Counted from the first letter of the stretch, positions 29,909 to 40,400 are shown. The stretch is 64,000 bases of DNA from CADEDH01 sp965216205 (GCA_965216205.1 OZ244139.1:4650001-4714000), one strand, 5' to 3'. The notes: a model not told the origin generated them from the letters alone. Made by a program: numbers and translations.

Positions 29909-30444
29909 ATGGCCACCCCCGCACTGAGGGCACGGTGCAACCCCTCGATCGCCGGCGCCGACAGATCGTCGATCCAGTACAGCACCGCGTCCTCCCCGTC
30001 GGGGTAGTAGCGGGGTCGGGTGCCGGTGGCCACCATGCCCAGCCGCTCGTAGAGCGCGAGCGCAGCGATGTTCGACGCCCGCACCTCGAGGGTCACACCC
30101 TCGGCGCCCCGACGGCGGGCGTCGGCGAAGAGCGCGAGGCACAGCCGGATGGCGATTCCCCGCCGGGCGACGCTCGGGTCGACGGCGACCAGCATGAGGT
30201 GCGCGGCGTCGGGAGCGAACATCATGCCGGCGAACCCGACGACCCTGCCCGAGCCGACAACCGAGCCCGAGCCGTCGGCCTCACCGGCCACCGTCTCGGC
30301 CACCAGCCAGTGCCTGCTCGCCGGTGGGAGCGACAGCTCCTCGGCGAACATGCGCCGGGTCCACGGCTGTGGATTGGTTGCCGTCTCGATCGCGGCCACG
30401 GCGTCGAGGTCACCGTCGTCGAGCTCCCGGAGGTGCACCATCAT
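29905..30444 (-). CDS. rimI: Ribosomal protein S18-alanine N-acetyltransferase
   Basis: A 179-residue GNAT acetyltransferase. The acetyl-CoA loop is VARRGIAIRL, followed by VTLEVRASNIAALALYERLG and the PRYYPDGEDAVLY ending typical of RimI. It carries a Gly/Ser/Val-rich loop (EADGSGSVVGSGRVVG) of unusual length before the central strand. The start is 30444 or the adjacent ATG 30441. It overlaps tsaB upstream and tsaD downstream by 4 bp each, the common actinobacterial tsaB-rimI-tsaD arrangement. Confidence 0.94.
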   Translation of the reverse strand: MMVHLRELDDGDLDAVAAIETATNPQPWTRRMFAEELSLPPASRHWLVAETVAGEADGSGSVVGSGRVVGFAGMMFAPDAAHLMLVAVDPSVARRGIAIRLCLALFADARRRGAEGVTLEVRASNIAALALYERLGMVATGTRPRYYPDGEDAVLYWIDDLSAPAIEGLHRALSAGVAI

Positions 30445-31136
30445 CGCGGTGTGTGCCTCGTCTTCACGTTGATCTGCACGTCGGGATCCCGCAGGTACAG
30501 GGGTGCGATCTCACGACCCGGAACGGCGGGTCTGTCGCCGGCCGCCGCCACCATCACCGCGGCCGACGGTGCACGGCCCGGCCGGTGGTCGATGCCGCAC
30601 AGTCCGTCGTAGAGCTCGGCGTACCGGTCCGCCCCATCGCCGACGATCAGCGCCCCTTCGGCGCTCGGCGCCAGCTCGGTCGGTGGCCCGACGACGGGAG
30701 GCCCTGCCGGCAGGAGCCGGCGAGCACCGCAACCCTCCGGCTCGATCGAGAACCGCTGTTGGAACACCTCCGAGCGACGAGCATCGACCACCGCCACCAC
30801 CGGTCGGCCCGACGACCGCTCGGCGAGAGCGAGCGCTTCGAGCGACGTCATCGCCACCACGTCGACCCCCGTCGCCAGGGCCATCGACCGAACGGTGGCC
30901 AGCCCCACCCGCAACCCGGTGAACCGCCCGGGTCCAACGTCGACCACGAACCGCTCGAGGTCACCGACCGCGGCGCCGGCGTCGGCGAGGGCTCGGACGA
31001 TCAGCGGCGTCAGCTCCTCGGCATGGCGCCGATCGGTGGCCACCTCGTGATGGACCACCCCGGCCCCGGTGCCACCGAGCGGGCCCACAGCGACCCCCAC
31101 CACCGCGGTCGACGACGTGACGGCGAGGGTCAGCAC
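30441..31136 (-). CDS. tsaB: tRNA threonylcarbamoyladenosine biosynthesis protein TsaB
   Basis: A 231-residue TsaD-like protein lacking catalytic metal ligands, which serves as TsaD's dimer partner. It shows the short N-terminal LTLAVTSSTAVVGVA, HAEELTPLI, VDVGPGRFTGLRVGLATV and AMTSLEALAL. The GTG start at 31136 is inferred because the conserved first strand begins there and the 7-bp overlap with tsaE is operon-like. It stands between tsaE and rimI, in the same order as other actinobacteria. Confidence 0.92.
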   Translation of the reverse strand: MLTLAVTSSTAVVGVAVGPLGGTGAGVVHHEVATDRRHAEELTPLIVRALADAGAAVGDLERFVVDVGPGRFTGLRVGLATVRSMALATGVDVVAMTSLEALALAERSSGRPVVAVVDARRSEVFQQRFSIEPEGCGARRLLPAGPPVVGPPTELAPSAEGALIVGDGADRYAELYDGLCGIDHRPGRAPSAAVMVAAAGDRPAVPGREIAPLYLRDPDVQINVKTRHTPR

Positions 31137-31657
31137 GGCCGCGCCCCACGGTCGGGGCCCGACTGCCGCCAGGGGCCGATGGCGGCCTCGATCGCATCGA
31201 GACGGTCCACCCAGCCGGCGCCGGCCAGCTCGAAGTGGAGCGACCGGTCGTCGTCGCCGGCGCCGAAGGTCAGCTCGATGAGGAGCCGCTCCGGCGGAAG
31301 GACGGCGTCGATCCGCTCGCCCCACTCGATCACCGTCACGCCGTCCTCGAGGAGATCCGGCAGATCGAGATCGATCGTCTCGGAAGCGTCGTCGAGCCGG
31401 TACACGTCGAGGTGGTTGAGCCGCATGCCCCCGGCGCCCTCGTAGGTGGCGACGAGGGTGAACGTGGGGCTCGTGATCCGATCGCCGACCCCGAGCGCCG
31501 GACCGAGGCCCTGCACGAAGCAGGTCTTGCCGGCGCCGAGATCACCGGTGAGGACCAGCAGGTCGCCGTCGGTGAGCACGGCGGCCAGCGCCGCCGCCAG
31601 GCGACGGGTCGACTCGGCATCAGCCGTGGCGGCCGACAGGGTTGTCGTCGAGACCAT
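31130..31657 (-). CDS. tsaE: tRNA threonylcarbamoyladenosine biosynthesis ATPase TsaE
   Basis: A 175-residue P-loop ATPase that powers t6A synthesis by TsaBD. Walker A GDLGAGKT is at 38-45, and the family blocks SPTFTLVATY, LNHLDVYRLDD and TVIEWGERID are present. ATG 31657 is preceded by a good ribosome-binding site (GGGAGAG). It is the first gene of the four-gene tsa/rimI operon and is divergent from the PLP dehydratase gene with only 30 bp between starts, so the two promoters overlap. Confidence 0.95.
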   Translation of the reverse strand: MVSTTTLSAATADAESTRRLAAALAAVLTDGDLLVLTGDLGAGKTCFVQGLGPALGVGDRITSPTFTLVATYEGAGGMRLNHLDVYRLDDASETIDLDLPDLLEDGVTVIEWGERIDAVLPPERLLIELTFGAGDDDRSLHFELAGAGWVDRLDAIEAAIGPWRQSGPDRGARPC

Positions 31658-31687
31658 CTCTCCCGAGGCTACGAGTACGGTGCGGGC

Positions 31688-32617
31688 ATGAGACCGACGC
31701 CACCGGAACCGAGCGACATCGACCTCGCCGCCAAGCGGATCGCCTCGCTCGTTCGGCGGACGCCGGCCATGACCGTGCCGGGGTCCGAGCTCGGCACGAG
31801 CGGCACGATCAGCCTCAAGCTGGAGCTCACCCAGCACAGCGGCAGCTTCAAGGCCCGGGGTGCGGCCAACTTCGTGCTGCACCGCGAGATCGGACCGGCG
31901 GGCGTGGTTGCGGCGTCGGGCGGCAACCACGGGGCCGCGGTGGCGTGGGCGGCCCGGGAGCTCGGCCACCGGGCGGCGATCTTCGTGCCGACCATCTCCA
32001 ACCCCGCCAAGGTCGAACGGCTCCGGGCCTACGGGGCCGATGTCCACCAGGTGGGCGCGGTCTACGCCGAGGCTCTGGCGGCCAGCCGAGCGCACCAAGC
32101 CGAATCGGGGGCGACACCGATCCACGCCTACGAGGACCCGACGGTGATGGCGGGCGCCGGCACGACCGGCCTCGAGTTCGCCGACCAGGTGGCGCCGATG
32201 ACGGCGTTGCTGGTGGCGTGCGGCGGTGGGGGTCTCGCCGGTGGTATCGCTGCGTGGTTCGGGGCGAGCGGCCCTCGGGTGGTGGCGTGCGAGACCGAGG
32301 GGACGGCGGCGTTCGCCGAGGCGTCGAGGGCTGGCGAGCCCGTCGATGTGGAGGTCTCGGGCCTAGCCGCCGACGCGCTGGGGGCGACGAGGGTCGGCGA
32401 CCTCGCGTGGGCGAGCCTGACCGCGGCCGACGCCGGCAGCGCGGTCGTGACCGACGACGACCTCGTCGCCGCCGGGGAGTTGTTGTGGGACCGGTTCCGG
32501 CTGATGGCCGAGCCGTCGGCGCTGGCGCCGTTGGCGGCGCTGCTGAGCGGCCGCTTCCTGCCGGGTCCGAGCGACCATGTCGGCGTTCTCGTCTGCGGGG
32601 CGAACATCACCCGCTGA
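31688..32617 (+). CDS. PLP-dependent serine/threonine dehydratase-like protein
   Basis: A 309-residue fold-type II PLP enzyme. The Schiff-base lysine is Lys55 in SGSFKARGA, followed by AASGGNHGAAVAWAA and the phosphate-binding glycine loop CGGGGLAGG. The lengths and motifs fit catabolic threonine/serine dehydratase or serine racemase-like members without an ACT domain. It is shorter than most relatives by 10-20 residues. It is divergent from tsaE and converges with the P1 peptidase gene, so it is probably an independent unit. Confidence 0.88.
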   Translation: MRPTPPEPSDIDLAAKRIASLVRRTPAMTVPGSELGTSGTISLKLELTQHSGSFKARGAANFVLHREIGPAGVVAASGGNHGAAVAWAARELGHRAAIFVPTISNPAKVERLRAYGADVHQVGAVYAEALAASRAHQAESGATPIHAYEDPTVMAGAGTTGLEFADQVAPMTALLVACGGGGLAGGIAAWFGASGPRVVACETEGTAAFAEASRAGEPVDVEVSGLAADALGATRVGDLAWASLTAADAGSAVVTDDDLVAAGELLWDRFRLMAEPSALAPLAALLSGRFLPGPSDHVGVLVCGANITR

Positions 32618-32652
32618 GCGGAGCGAGACCCGCGTCGCCAGCGAGGGCCACG

Positions 32653-33540
32653 CTACAGCAGCTGGCGGATCGCCCGGACGACGGCCTGCTGCGCCAACAC
32701 CCGAACGTGGGCGAGGTCGGAGCCGGCGGCGTCCAGGTGGAGGTCGCCGGTGGCGGCGGCCACGAACGCGTCGCCGTCACCAGCGGTGTGGGCCGGCAGG
32801 ATGGCTCGGGCCAGTCCGTCGTGGGCGGCCCTGGCGAGGAGATGACAACCGGTCTTGTCGAGGGCGGCGTTGGTGGCGACGATGCCGATGGTCGTGTTGG
32901 TCCGCCCCCCGGCGGAGGAGGATTCGGGGTCGAGCTCGTCGCTGGCGCGAGCGGGGGGTCCGGGATCGGCCTCGGAGGTCCCGTCGTCGACCGCGCCGAC
33001 CGCGTTGACCGCGACCAGCGCCGCCACCACCAGATCGCCCGCCCACAGCGATGCGGTGACCAGCCCGGCGGGCGTGACGGCATCGGGTCCGAACCACTTC
33101 GCAACGGTCGCCCCGGTGCCGGCCCCCACGAGGCCGACATCGAACGGCTCGGGTCGGGCCGACGCCGCCGCCGCGCCACCTTCGGCCGGACCGGGTCGTA
33201 CGGCCCCGTCGCCGACGCCGAGGTCGAACAGGCTGAGCCCCACCACGATCGGCACCGGTCCTGCCCTCGTGGCGAAGCCGCGGCCCTGCGCCTCGAGCCA
33301 GCCCATGACGCCGTCGGCTGCCGCCAGGCCGAACGCCGAGCCGCCCGAGAGCACCACCGCGTCGACCTCGGCCACCGTGTTGAGGGGGTCGAGCAGCGCG
33401 AACTCCCTGGTCGCCGGGGCACCACCGCGGACCTCGCCCGACGCGATCGTTCCTGGCGGCAGGATCACGACCGTGACGCCGGTCCGCGCCTCGTGGTTGG
33501 TCCAGTGACCGACTGCGATGCCGGCAACGTCGGTGAGCAC
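32653..33540 (-). CDS. P1-family (DmpA-like) peptidase
   Basis: A 295-residue self-processing N-terminal-nucleophile peptidase. Family signatures are TDVAGIAVGHWTN, the GGAPATREFALLDP segment, VLSGGSAFGLAAADGVM and NTTIGIVATNAALDK, whose Thr becomes the nucleophile after autocleavage, then AHDGLARAI and DGDAFVAAATG. Members cleave N-terminal residues of small peptides or amides; the substrate is unknown. A Pro/Ser/Glu-rich linker (PGPPARASDELDPESSSAGG) precedes the cleavage site and is longer than usual. It starts 4 bp downstream of the glycosyltransferase gene end, suggesting co-transcription. Confidence 0.88.
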   Translation of the reverse strand: MLTDVAGIAVGHWTNHEARTGVTVVILPPGTIASGEVRGGAPATREFALLDPLNTVAEVDAVVLSGGSAFGLAAADGVMGWLEAQGRGFATRAGPVPIVVGLSLFDLGVGDGAVRPGPAEGGAAAASARPEPFDVGLVGAGTGATVAKWFGPDAVTPAGLVTASLWAGDLVVAALVAVNAVGAVDDGTSEADPGPPARASDELDPESSSAGGRTNTTIGIVATNAALDKTGCHLLARAAHDGLARAILPAHTAGDGDAFVAAATGDLHLDAAGSDLAHVRVLAQQAVVRAIRQLL

Positions 33541-33544
33541 GGAT

Positions 33545-34684
33545 TCACGCTAACCGTTCGAGCCGATCGTCGTAGCGGGGGGCCACCGCCGACCAGTCGA
33601 ACCGGCGCATCGCCTGGGCCAGGCCGACGAGCTGTGCACGGTCGCGTGCCCGGTCGAAGTCGGCGACAGCGGCCACGAGCGACGTGCCGAAACGGCCCGG
33701 CTGGTACAGGGCGAGCGGGTGCCACGGCGCCGGGACGAGCTCCGGGTAGGAGAGGGCGGCCGGGAGGACCGGTCGGCACCCGGCCGCCATCGCCTCGACG
33801 ACCGACACGCCGAAGAACTCGTGGCGGGTGCAGCTGACGACGAGGTCGGCCGACGCCACCAGCCGCTCGTAGCGAGCTCGATCGAACGGCCCGACGGCGT
33901 CCACGTGCGACTCGAAGCGGGTGACCACCTCGGCCCTGGTCATGGCGGTGTGCCGACTGCCGCCGGGTGGCTCTTCGCCGGCCAGCACGAGACGGAACGG
34001 CAGGCCGGATGCCTCGAGCTTGGCCAGCGCAGCCGCGAATGCGCCGGGATCACGGTCCGGCTCCCACCGGTGCGGCCACAGGATGACCGGACCGCCGGGT
34101 TTCGCGGTCGAGACGGCGATGGTGGGCTCGGCGGGTTCGAGGACCCGGTTGCTGAACGGTGTCAGGTCGACCCCGACGGGGAGCACCTCGAACCGTTCAC
34201 TGACGGCGTCGAGCCTGGCGCGGTGCGACGGGTCGGGGATCTGGTCGAGGAACGCCGGTAGCGCGGTCAGGACGGCCTGGCGGTGGTGGTCGCTGTTGAA
34301 CACCACGAGGTCGGCGGCGCACCACGACAGCCAGTTCCGGAGCGACGCCTCCTGCTCCTCAGCTCGACGACCCGGATAGACGAGCTGGCTCTCGTGCTGG
34401 TAGATCACGACCGGCGGCCGCGGCTCGAGGGACCGGCCGGCCAAGCCGAGGAGGTGGGCGACGTCGACGAGGCCGCTCACCACGAGCACGTCCGGCCGGC
34501 CGTGCTCGGCCACCCACCGGTCGACGTGATCGGCGATCTCGAGGGCACCGGCTCGGAGAAGCCACCGCCACCGGCCGCCGGGGCGGCCGACGAGGCCGAC
34601 GTCGTGACGACTTGCGGCTCGATATCCCTCCGCCCACCGCCGGTGCGACCCGTGGAGCCACGGCTCGACGAGCAGGATCCTCAT
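33545..34684 (-). CDS. DUF3524-family glycosyltransferase (queuosine mannosyltransferase homolog)
   Basis: A 379-residue GT-B glycosyltransferase. The N-terminal DUF3524 domain shows ILLVEPWLHGSHRRWAEGY, IYQHESQLVYP and VVFNSDHHRQAVL, followed by a GT4-like C-terminal domain (ILWPHRWEPDRD, CTRHEFFGVSVVEAMAAGC). This N-terminal domain defines the animal QTMAN/GTDC1 enzymes, which mannosylate queuosine-tRNA; bacterial homologs are mostly uncharacterised. ATG 34684 overlaps the alr stop by 4 bp, so it is in the alr operon. No queuosine genes are in the window, so a tRNA substrate is inference only. Confidence 0.85.
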   Translation of the reverse strand: MRILLVEPWLHGSHRRWAEGYRAASRHDVGLVGRPGGRWRWLLRAGALEIADHVDRWVAEHGRPDVLVVSGLVDVAHLLGLAGRSLEPRPPVVIYQHESQLVYPGRRAEEQEASLRNWLSWCAADLVVFNSDHHRQAVLTALPAFLDQIPDPSHRARLDAVSERFEVLPVGVDLTPFSNRVLEPAEPTIAVSTAKPGGPVILWPHRWEPDRDPGAFAAALAKLEASGLPFRLVLAGEEPPGGSRHTAMTRAEVVTRFESHVDAVGPFDRARYERLVASADLVVSCTRHEFFGVSVVEAMAAGCRPVLPAALSYPELVPAPWHPLALYQPGRFGTSLVAAVADFDRARDRAQLVGLAQAMRRFDWSAVAPRYDDRLERLA

Positions 34685-35874
34685 CCACCCTCGGACTCGC
34701 GGAACGCCCCGGCATAGCGACGGGCCACCCGGGTTCCGATGCCGCACGGGATCTCGTAGTTGATCGTCCCGAGGGCGGCCGCCAGCTCATCGGCGGTCAC
34801 CTCCTCGTCCCCCTGGCGGCCGAGCAGGACGACCTCGTCGCCGGGCCCGATGTCATCGTCGCCACAGTCGACCACGGTCTGGTCCATCGTCACCACGCCC
34901 ACGATCGGCCGACGGCGACCGCCGATCAGCACCGACGCGCCTCGATTCCAGAGGCTCCGCCGATACCCGTCGGCGTAGCCCACCGGCACCGTCGCCACCC
35001 GCGAGGTCTTCGAGATGACGCGCCGATGGCCATAGCTGACCGCGTCGCCAGGGTGTAGCTCCTTGACGAACGAGACCCGTGATCGCCACGTGAGCGCCGG
35101 TCGTAACGGCACCCGGCCGGCCAACCCGGGACTGGGCGGCAGCCCGTAGAGCGACACCCCGCAGCGGACGACGTCGTGGTGGCTGCGGGGGTGGGCGATG
35201 GTTCCGGCCGAGTTGGCGGCGTGCCGCAGCGGCACGTCGATCCCGGCGCGATCCAGGGTGGCCAGCACGGCGTCGTAGCAGTCGAGCTGCTCGTCGGTGA
35301 TCGTGCGAGCGTCGGTAGCCGGAGGCCCGGGGGCCACTCGGGCATCAGCTCCCGCCGCCGGATCGACGGTGACCTCGCCGTCGGCGTCGGCGCAGGCGAG
35401 GTGGGTCCACACCGATCCGAGCGTCAGGCTCGACGCCGTCCCCACCGCGGCGGCCAACGCGACCGCATCGGCCGGGTGGGCCCCCACTCGATGCATGCCG
35501 GTGTCGATCTTGAGGTGAACCACGAGCGGCGCCCCGGCGGCGGCTGCCGCGTCGATCGCTCGACGGGAGTACACGGCGGGTTGGAGGCCGCTGGCGGCCG
35601 CCGCCGCGAACTCGGCCGGCTCCGGTTCGGACAGCACCCAGATCGGCCCGTCGATCCCGGCTCGTCGGAGGGTGACCCCCTCGTCGACCTGGGCGACGGC
35701 GAGGATCGTGGCGCCACCGGCCAGCGCCGCTCGGGCGACCGGGACCGCGCCGTGGCCGTACCCGTTCGCCTTCACGACGGCGCAGACCTCGGCTGCAGGA
35801 GCGCAACCGGCCAGCGTCGCGACGTTGGCGACAATGGCGTCGAGGTCGATGTCGACCCAGGATCGGCTCGCCAT
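34681..35874 (-). CDS. alr: Alanine racemase
   Basis: A 397-residue fold-type III PLP enzyme making D-alanine for peptidoglycan. The cofactor lysine is Lys35 in VVKANGYGHGA; further blocks are VHLKIDTGMHRVG, ANSAGT, the catalytic Tyr region GDAVSYGHR and MDQTVVDCGDD. A short Ala/Pro/Thr-rich insertion (ARVAPGPPATDARTI) separates two barrel strands. It lies between nnr and the DUF3524 gene with short gaps or overlap, in the glmM-glmS-nnr-alr series of cell-wall precursor genes. Confidence 0.96.
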   Translation of the reverse strand: MASRSWVDIDLDAIVANVATLAGCAPAAEVCAVVKANGYGHGAVPVARAALAGGATILAVAQVDEGVTLRRAGIDGPIWVLSEPEPAEFAAAAASGLQPAVYSRRAIDAAAAAGAPLVVHLKIDTGMHRVGAHPADAVALAAAVGTASSLTLGSVWTHLACADADGEVTVDPAAGADARVAPGPPATDARTITDEQLDCYDAVLATLDRAGIDVPLRHAANSAGTIAHPRSHHDVVRCGVSLYGLPPSPGLAGRVPLRPALTWRSRVSFVKELHPGDAVSYGHRRVISKTSRVATVPVGYADGYRRSLWNRGASVLIGGRRRPIVGVVTMDQTVVDCGDDDIGPGDEVVLLGRQGDEEVTADELAAALGTINYEIPCGIGTRVARRYAGAFRESEGG

Positions 35875-35883
35875 CGCCGGACT

Positions 35884-37377
35884 CTACCGCTCGCCCCGGT
35901 CAGCTCGGATCGGCAGGCCGTCGAGCAGGTCGGCCACGAGCGGTGGGAGATCGGAGGCGACGAATCCCCTCCGACGCCCGAGGAGCGCAGCACGGCCGTG
36001 GAGCTCGGCACCGAGACCGGCCGCCGAGAACGGGTCGAGGCCACCGGCGAGACCGGCCCCGATCAGACCGGCGAGGACGTCGCCGGTCCCGGCCGATGCG
36101 AGCCGCTGGTCGCCGGCGGTCGACACCAGCGCCCGCCCGTCCGGGTGGGCCACCACGGTGGTCGGACCCTTGAGCGCCACGACGGCGCCGAGCTCGAGCG
36201 CGGCCTGGCGAGCGGCGGCGATCCGGTCGGGGCCCGGAGCCCCGCCGGTCAGGCGGGTGAACTCGCCGTCGTGGGGCGTCAGGACAGCCGGCACCGCCCG
36301 GTCGGCCAGCACGGTCGAGTCGGCGGCGACTGCGTCGATCGCGCCGCCGTCGAGCACGACCGGCACGGCCACACCGGTCGACGAGCCGCCGCCGGTCCCC
36401 GCGATCACAGCGCGGACCGCGGCGCCGGTGGCATCGTCGACGGCGAGGCCCGGCCCCACGACCAGCGCCGCGAACCGGTCGACCGACCCCAGCACGTCGG
36501 GACCCCAACCGCCACCGCCCGGTCCGGCGCCAGGCAGCGACAGCCGTACCGCCTCGATCGGGGCCGCCGAAGCGCTGCCCACCGGCTCTCCGGCCGTGGT
36601 GCCGACGGCCGGCCCTCCGGCCGTGGTCCGCACCGTCGAACCGCCGGGGGTCGACAGCGCCACGTAGCCGGCGCCGGCCCTGGCCGCAGCGGCGGCAGCG
36701 AGTGCGGGGGCGCCGTCGAGCCCCGGGCTGCCGCCGACCACCCACACCGCCCGACGCCACTTGTGGCTGACCGACGACGGTTCGGGCCACCGGGCGGCGA
36801 GGTCGTCGGCCCCGAGGTGCCAGCAACGGGCCCGGCTGCAGTCGAGGCCGATGTCGGCGAGGTGGACCACGCCGGCGAGCGAGCGGCCGGGCTCGAACAG
36901 CAGGCCGGGCTTCAGCGCGGCGAACGTCACGGTCTCCACCGCGGCCAGGGCCTCCCCGCCGACCTGGCCGGTGAGACCGTCGACCCCGGAGGGCACGTCG
37001 ACCGCGAGCACCGGCACCCCGCTCACGACCGGCGGCACCCAGGCACCGCGGAAGCCCGTGCCGTAGGCGGCGTCGATCACGAGGTCGAACCGCCGCCCGA
37101 TCGACTCGACCGGACGACCGGCCACGTCGCTGGGCGTCACCACGTCACAGCGAACGCCGCGGCGGCCCAGGAACCGGGCGGCCGACCGACCGTCGGCCCC
37201 GTTGTTGCCCTTGCCGGCCACCACCAGCACCCGGGCGCCGTAGGTGTCGCCAAGCAGTCGACGGGCGGCCACGGCCACCGCCCAACCGGCCCGCTCGATC
37301 AGCACCTCCAACGGCTCCGGCGCTTCGGCATCGATCGCGCCCATCTCCTCGGGCGTCACGACCGGTCTCATCGGCAC
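35884..37377 (-). CDS. nnr: Bifunctional NAD(P)H-hydrate epimerase/dehydratase
   Basis: A 497-residue fusion that repairs hydrated NAD(P)H. The N-terminal epimerase part (about 1-210) has VVAGKGNNGADGRSAARFL and VIDAAYGTGFRG. The C-terminal ribokinase-like dehydratase (about 225-497) has KWRRAVWVVGGSPGLDGA, LTPHDGEFTRL and GTGDVLAGLIGA. A repetitive Thr/Gly/Ala loop (TTAGGPAV then TTAGEPVG) is inserted in the dehydratase domain. Met3 (37371) is an equally good start. It is adjacent to alr, a common actinobacterial arrangement. Confidence 0.95.
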   Translation of the reverse strand: MPMRPVVTPEEMGAIDAEAPEPLEVLIERAGWAVAVAARRLLGDTYGARVLVVAGKGNNGADGRSAARFLGRRGVRCDVVTPSDVAGRPVESIGRRFDLVIDAAYGTGFRGAWVPPVVSGVPVLAVDVPSGVDGLTGQVGGEALAAVETVTFAALKPGLLFEPGRSLAGVVHLADIGLDCSRARCWHLGADDLAARWPEPSSVSHKWRRAVWVVGGSPGLDGAPALAAAAAARAGAGYVALSTPGGSTVRTTAGGPAVGTTAGEPVGSASAAPIEAVRLSLPGAGPGGGGWGPDVLGSVDRFAALVVGPGLAVDDATGAAVRAVIAGTGGGSSTGVAVPVVLDGGAIDAVAADSTVLADRAVPAVLTPHDGEFTRLTGGAPGPDRIAAARQAALELGAVVALKGPTTVVAHPDGRALVSTAGDQRLASAGTGDVLAGLIGAGLAGGLDPFSAAGLGAELHGRAALLGRRRGFVASDLPPLVADLLDGLPIRADRGER

Positions 37378-37405
37378 GCCCCGGTGAGCGAGGGCGACGG
37401 CGAGG

Positions 37406-40400
37406 TCAGGACCGTATCCACCGGGCGGCGACGTCGCTGATCGGCGCGGTGAGCAGGTCGACCGTCGACACCTCGGCCAGCAGGTCCTCCCGGAACGACG
37501 GCTGGTGCTCGGTGACCACGTCGACCAGTTGCCGGTAGCGATTGCGGTAGCCCTGGAGCACGGAGCGGGCGGTCGACGAGTCGAGGTTCTCGACCAATTG
37601 GATGTGGCACAGCGTCAGCCCGGTGGTCTGACCGTCCTTGATCTCCGGGACGATGAGGATGATCCGACCATCGCTCCCGACCGACACGAAGGGCTCACCC
37701 TCCACCGCCACCCGGTGCTTGGTGCCCCGCAGCGTCGGGTCCTTCTCGACCCGGGACGTGATCCCGGTGGCGACGCCGCCCTTGTCGACCACGTGCAGGC
37801 GACCGTCGTCGTCGACGCCGCCCACGGTGCCCTCCACCCGGTAGCGGGTGTAGCCGATGACGTCGGCGATGGCCGGGTTGACCGCGGCCAGGGTGCGCAG
37901 CGACCGGTAGGTGAGCCGATCCCGGGGGCAGCCGGTGTCGAGCACCCGCTGCGTGAGCGCAGCCTGGAGGAGGCTCTCGTCGGCTCGGCTGATGCCGACC
38001 GTGACGGTCTTGGCCTGGTGCTTGATCGCGTCGATCGGCCGGGTCAGCTCCTCGATGGCCGCCGTGAGGGCCACGGCGAGATCCTCGACGACCGCCCCCG
38101 GCGTGCCGACCTTGCCGAACTCGAGCTGGTAGCCGTCGAGCGGCGCCCGCCCCCCGGCGAAGCGCAGCAGGCTGGCGAGCTTGGTGGCCGTCGACGCCTC
38201 CAGGTGACCGTTGTAGGTACCGGCTCGGAGCCCGTCGAAGAACCGCCCCGCCAGGGGCGAGAGCTGCGCACCGAACCGCTCGAACCACGAGGGCCCGGTG
38301 GCGCCGACGTACCCCTCGATCATGCCCCGCACCTCCCGCAGCGGGCGGGCTGAGCCGTCGATGGCGAGGGCGGCCTCGTACCCGAAGAGGTGACCGACGA
38401 TCGTGGAGAGCACGAACGCCAGCTTCGGATGCACCTCGGGTACGGCGATCACCTCGAGGGCGGCGTTGAACCGGTTCTCCCCCGCCGTGGCGATCACGAT
38501 CGGGGCCGCCTTGTGGGCCCGGAAGATCGCCACCTCCTTGGCCACGTCATCCGCGTTGGAGCCGGTCAGCCCGGCGGCGCACACCAGGATCATCGGCTCC
38601 GAGGAGAGATCGATGTGCTTCTTGTCCTCGGTGACGTCGCAGGCGATCGCCTTGTAGCAGAGCTCCGACAGCTTGATCCGGATCTCCTCGGCGGCCACCA
38701 GGTTGGCCCCGTTGCCGACCATCGCCCAGTACCGTCGGCTCGGGGCGTGACGCCCGGCCGCGATCGCGATCTCGGGCTGCAGCTTCAACGTCGCCAGCAT
38801 CGCGTCGGGCATGGCGGCGAGCCCCTCGAGGACCGCTTGGCGCTCGTTCAGCGGGCGCGTCGTGCCGGGGATCAGGTCGGTGAGCGCGTCGGCGAGGAGG
38901 AACCCGGCCGCGATCTGGGCGTAGAACGCCTTGGTCGACGCAACGCTCATCTCCACGTCGCGACCGTCGGAGGTGTAGAGGACACCGTCGGACTTGTCGA
39001 CGAGGTCGCTGGCCCGCCTGTTCACGATCGCGATGACGGTCGCCCCCCTCGACCGGGCGAGGTCGACCGTGCGGTTGGTATCGGTCGTGGTGCCCGACTG
39101 GCTGATCGCCACGATGAGCGTGTCGGCCATGTCGTCCCGCAGGCGGAAGCCCGACAGCTCCGTGGCGGTGATCGCCTCGACCAGCACACCGCTGCCGGCC
39201 AGAGCGTCGCCGATCGCGGCGGCGACCGCCCGGCCGGCGACCGCTGCCGTGCCCTGCCCGATCACGGTGACCCTCCGGAACCCGGGCATGCGGCTGGCGA
39301 CATCCGGACTGATCGTGTCGACCGGGAGGTTGACCCGGAACCGGGTGCCGTTCGACTGGTCGGCGATCTCCACGAGACGCCCCCGGAGGGTCTTGCGGAA
39401 CGACAGGGGCGACTCGCCGATCTCCTTGAGGAGGAAGTGGGGCGCGTCGCCGCGGTCGATGTCGCGGGTGGTGACCGTCGGCTCCTTCCACTCGCTGTCG
39501 TCGATCGGGAGCGGTGTCCCGTCGTAGGCGAAGCGGGTCACGCCAGCACGGTCGCCGGCGAGGGCGCCATCGAGGCGGACGATCTGGCCCTGGCTGGCGG
39601 TGGGGTTGTCGGGATCGGCCGGGGTCTCGCCGTCCATCCGGAGGTACGCGTCCGCGTCCTCCACGACGCCGTATGGCTCCGACGCCACCACGAACGCGTC
39701 CTCCGCCAGGCCCACGAACACGCCCTGGCCGCTCCCCCGCAACGACAGGTGGAGAACATCGGGAGCGCCGGCGGTGCTGATCCCGATCGCCACCGAGCCC
39801 TCGAACTGGGCCACCGCGCTGCGGACCGCCTCGTCGAGCTCGTACCCATCGCTGAGCCCACGGCTCACGAGCGTGGGGATGACCTTGGCGTCGGTGGTGA
39901 TCTCACCGGCGATCGACAGCGATTCGGTGGCGATGAGATCGGCGAAGTTGTCGACGTCACCGTTGAGCACGGCCGTCACGTACGGGCCGGGGGACTTGGC
40001 GACCTCCTCGGAGTCGATCGGGTGGGCGTTCGGCTCCGAGATGATCCCCACCGATGCCCATCGGGTGTGGGCGAGCACGGTGGCCTCGACCTCGGGTCGG
40101 CGGAGGGCGAGCTGGAGGAGCTGGTCGCCGATGATGGCCGAGCGCATGGCGGCGGTGTTGTCGCCGAGCTCACCGATCTCGGCGGCGGCCTTGTAGACGA
40201 ACGCGAGGTGACCGTCGGGAGTGGCGGCGGTGCCGTGGGTGAACAGGCCGTTCCCCGAGCGGTCGGCGAGGAGCGCCGCGACCTCGGGAGCGTCGACGTC
40301 GAGGCCGTGGTTGCGGACGAGCACGTGCAGACCGGCCGAGTCGCGGCCTCGGACCTCGAGCCGATCGAGGTTGCTCAGGGCCTGCTGGATGCTGAAGAAC

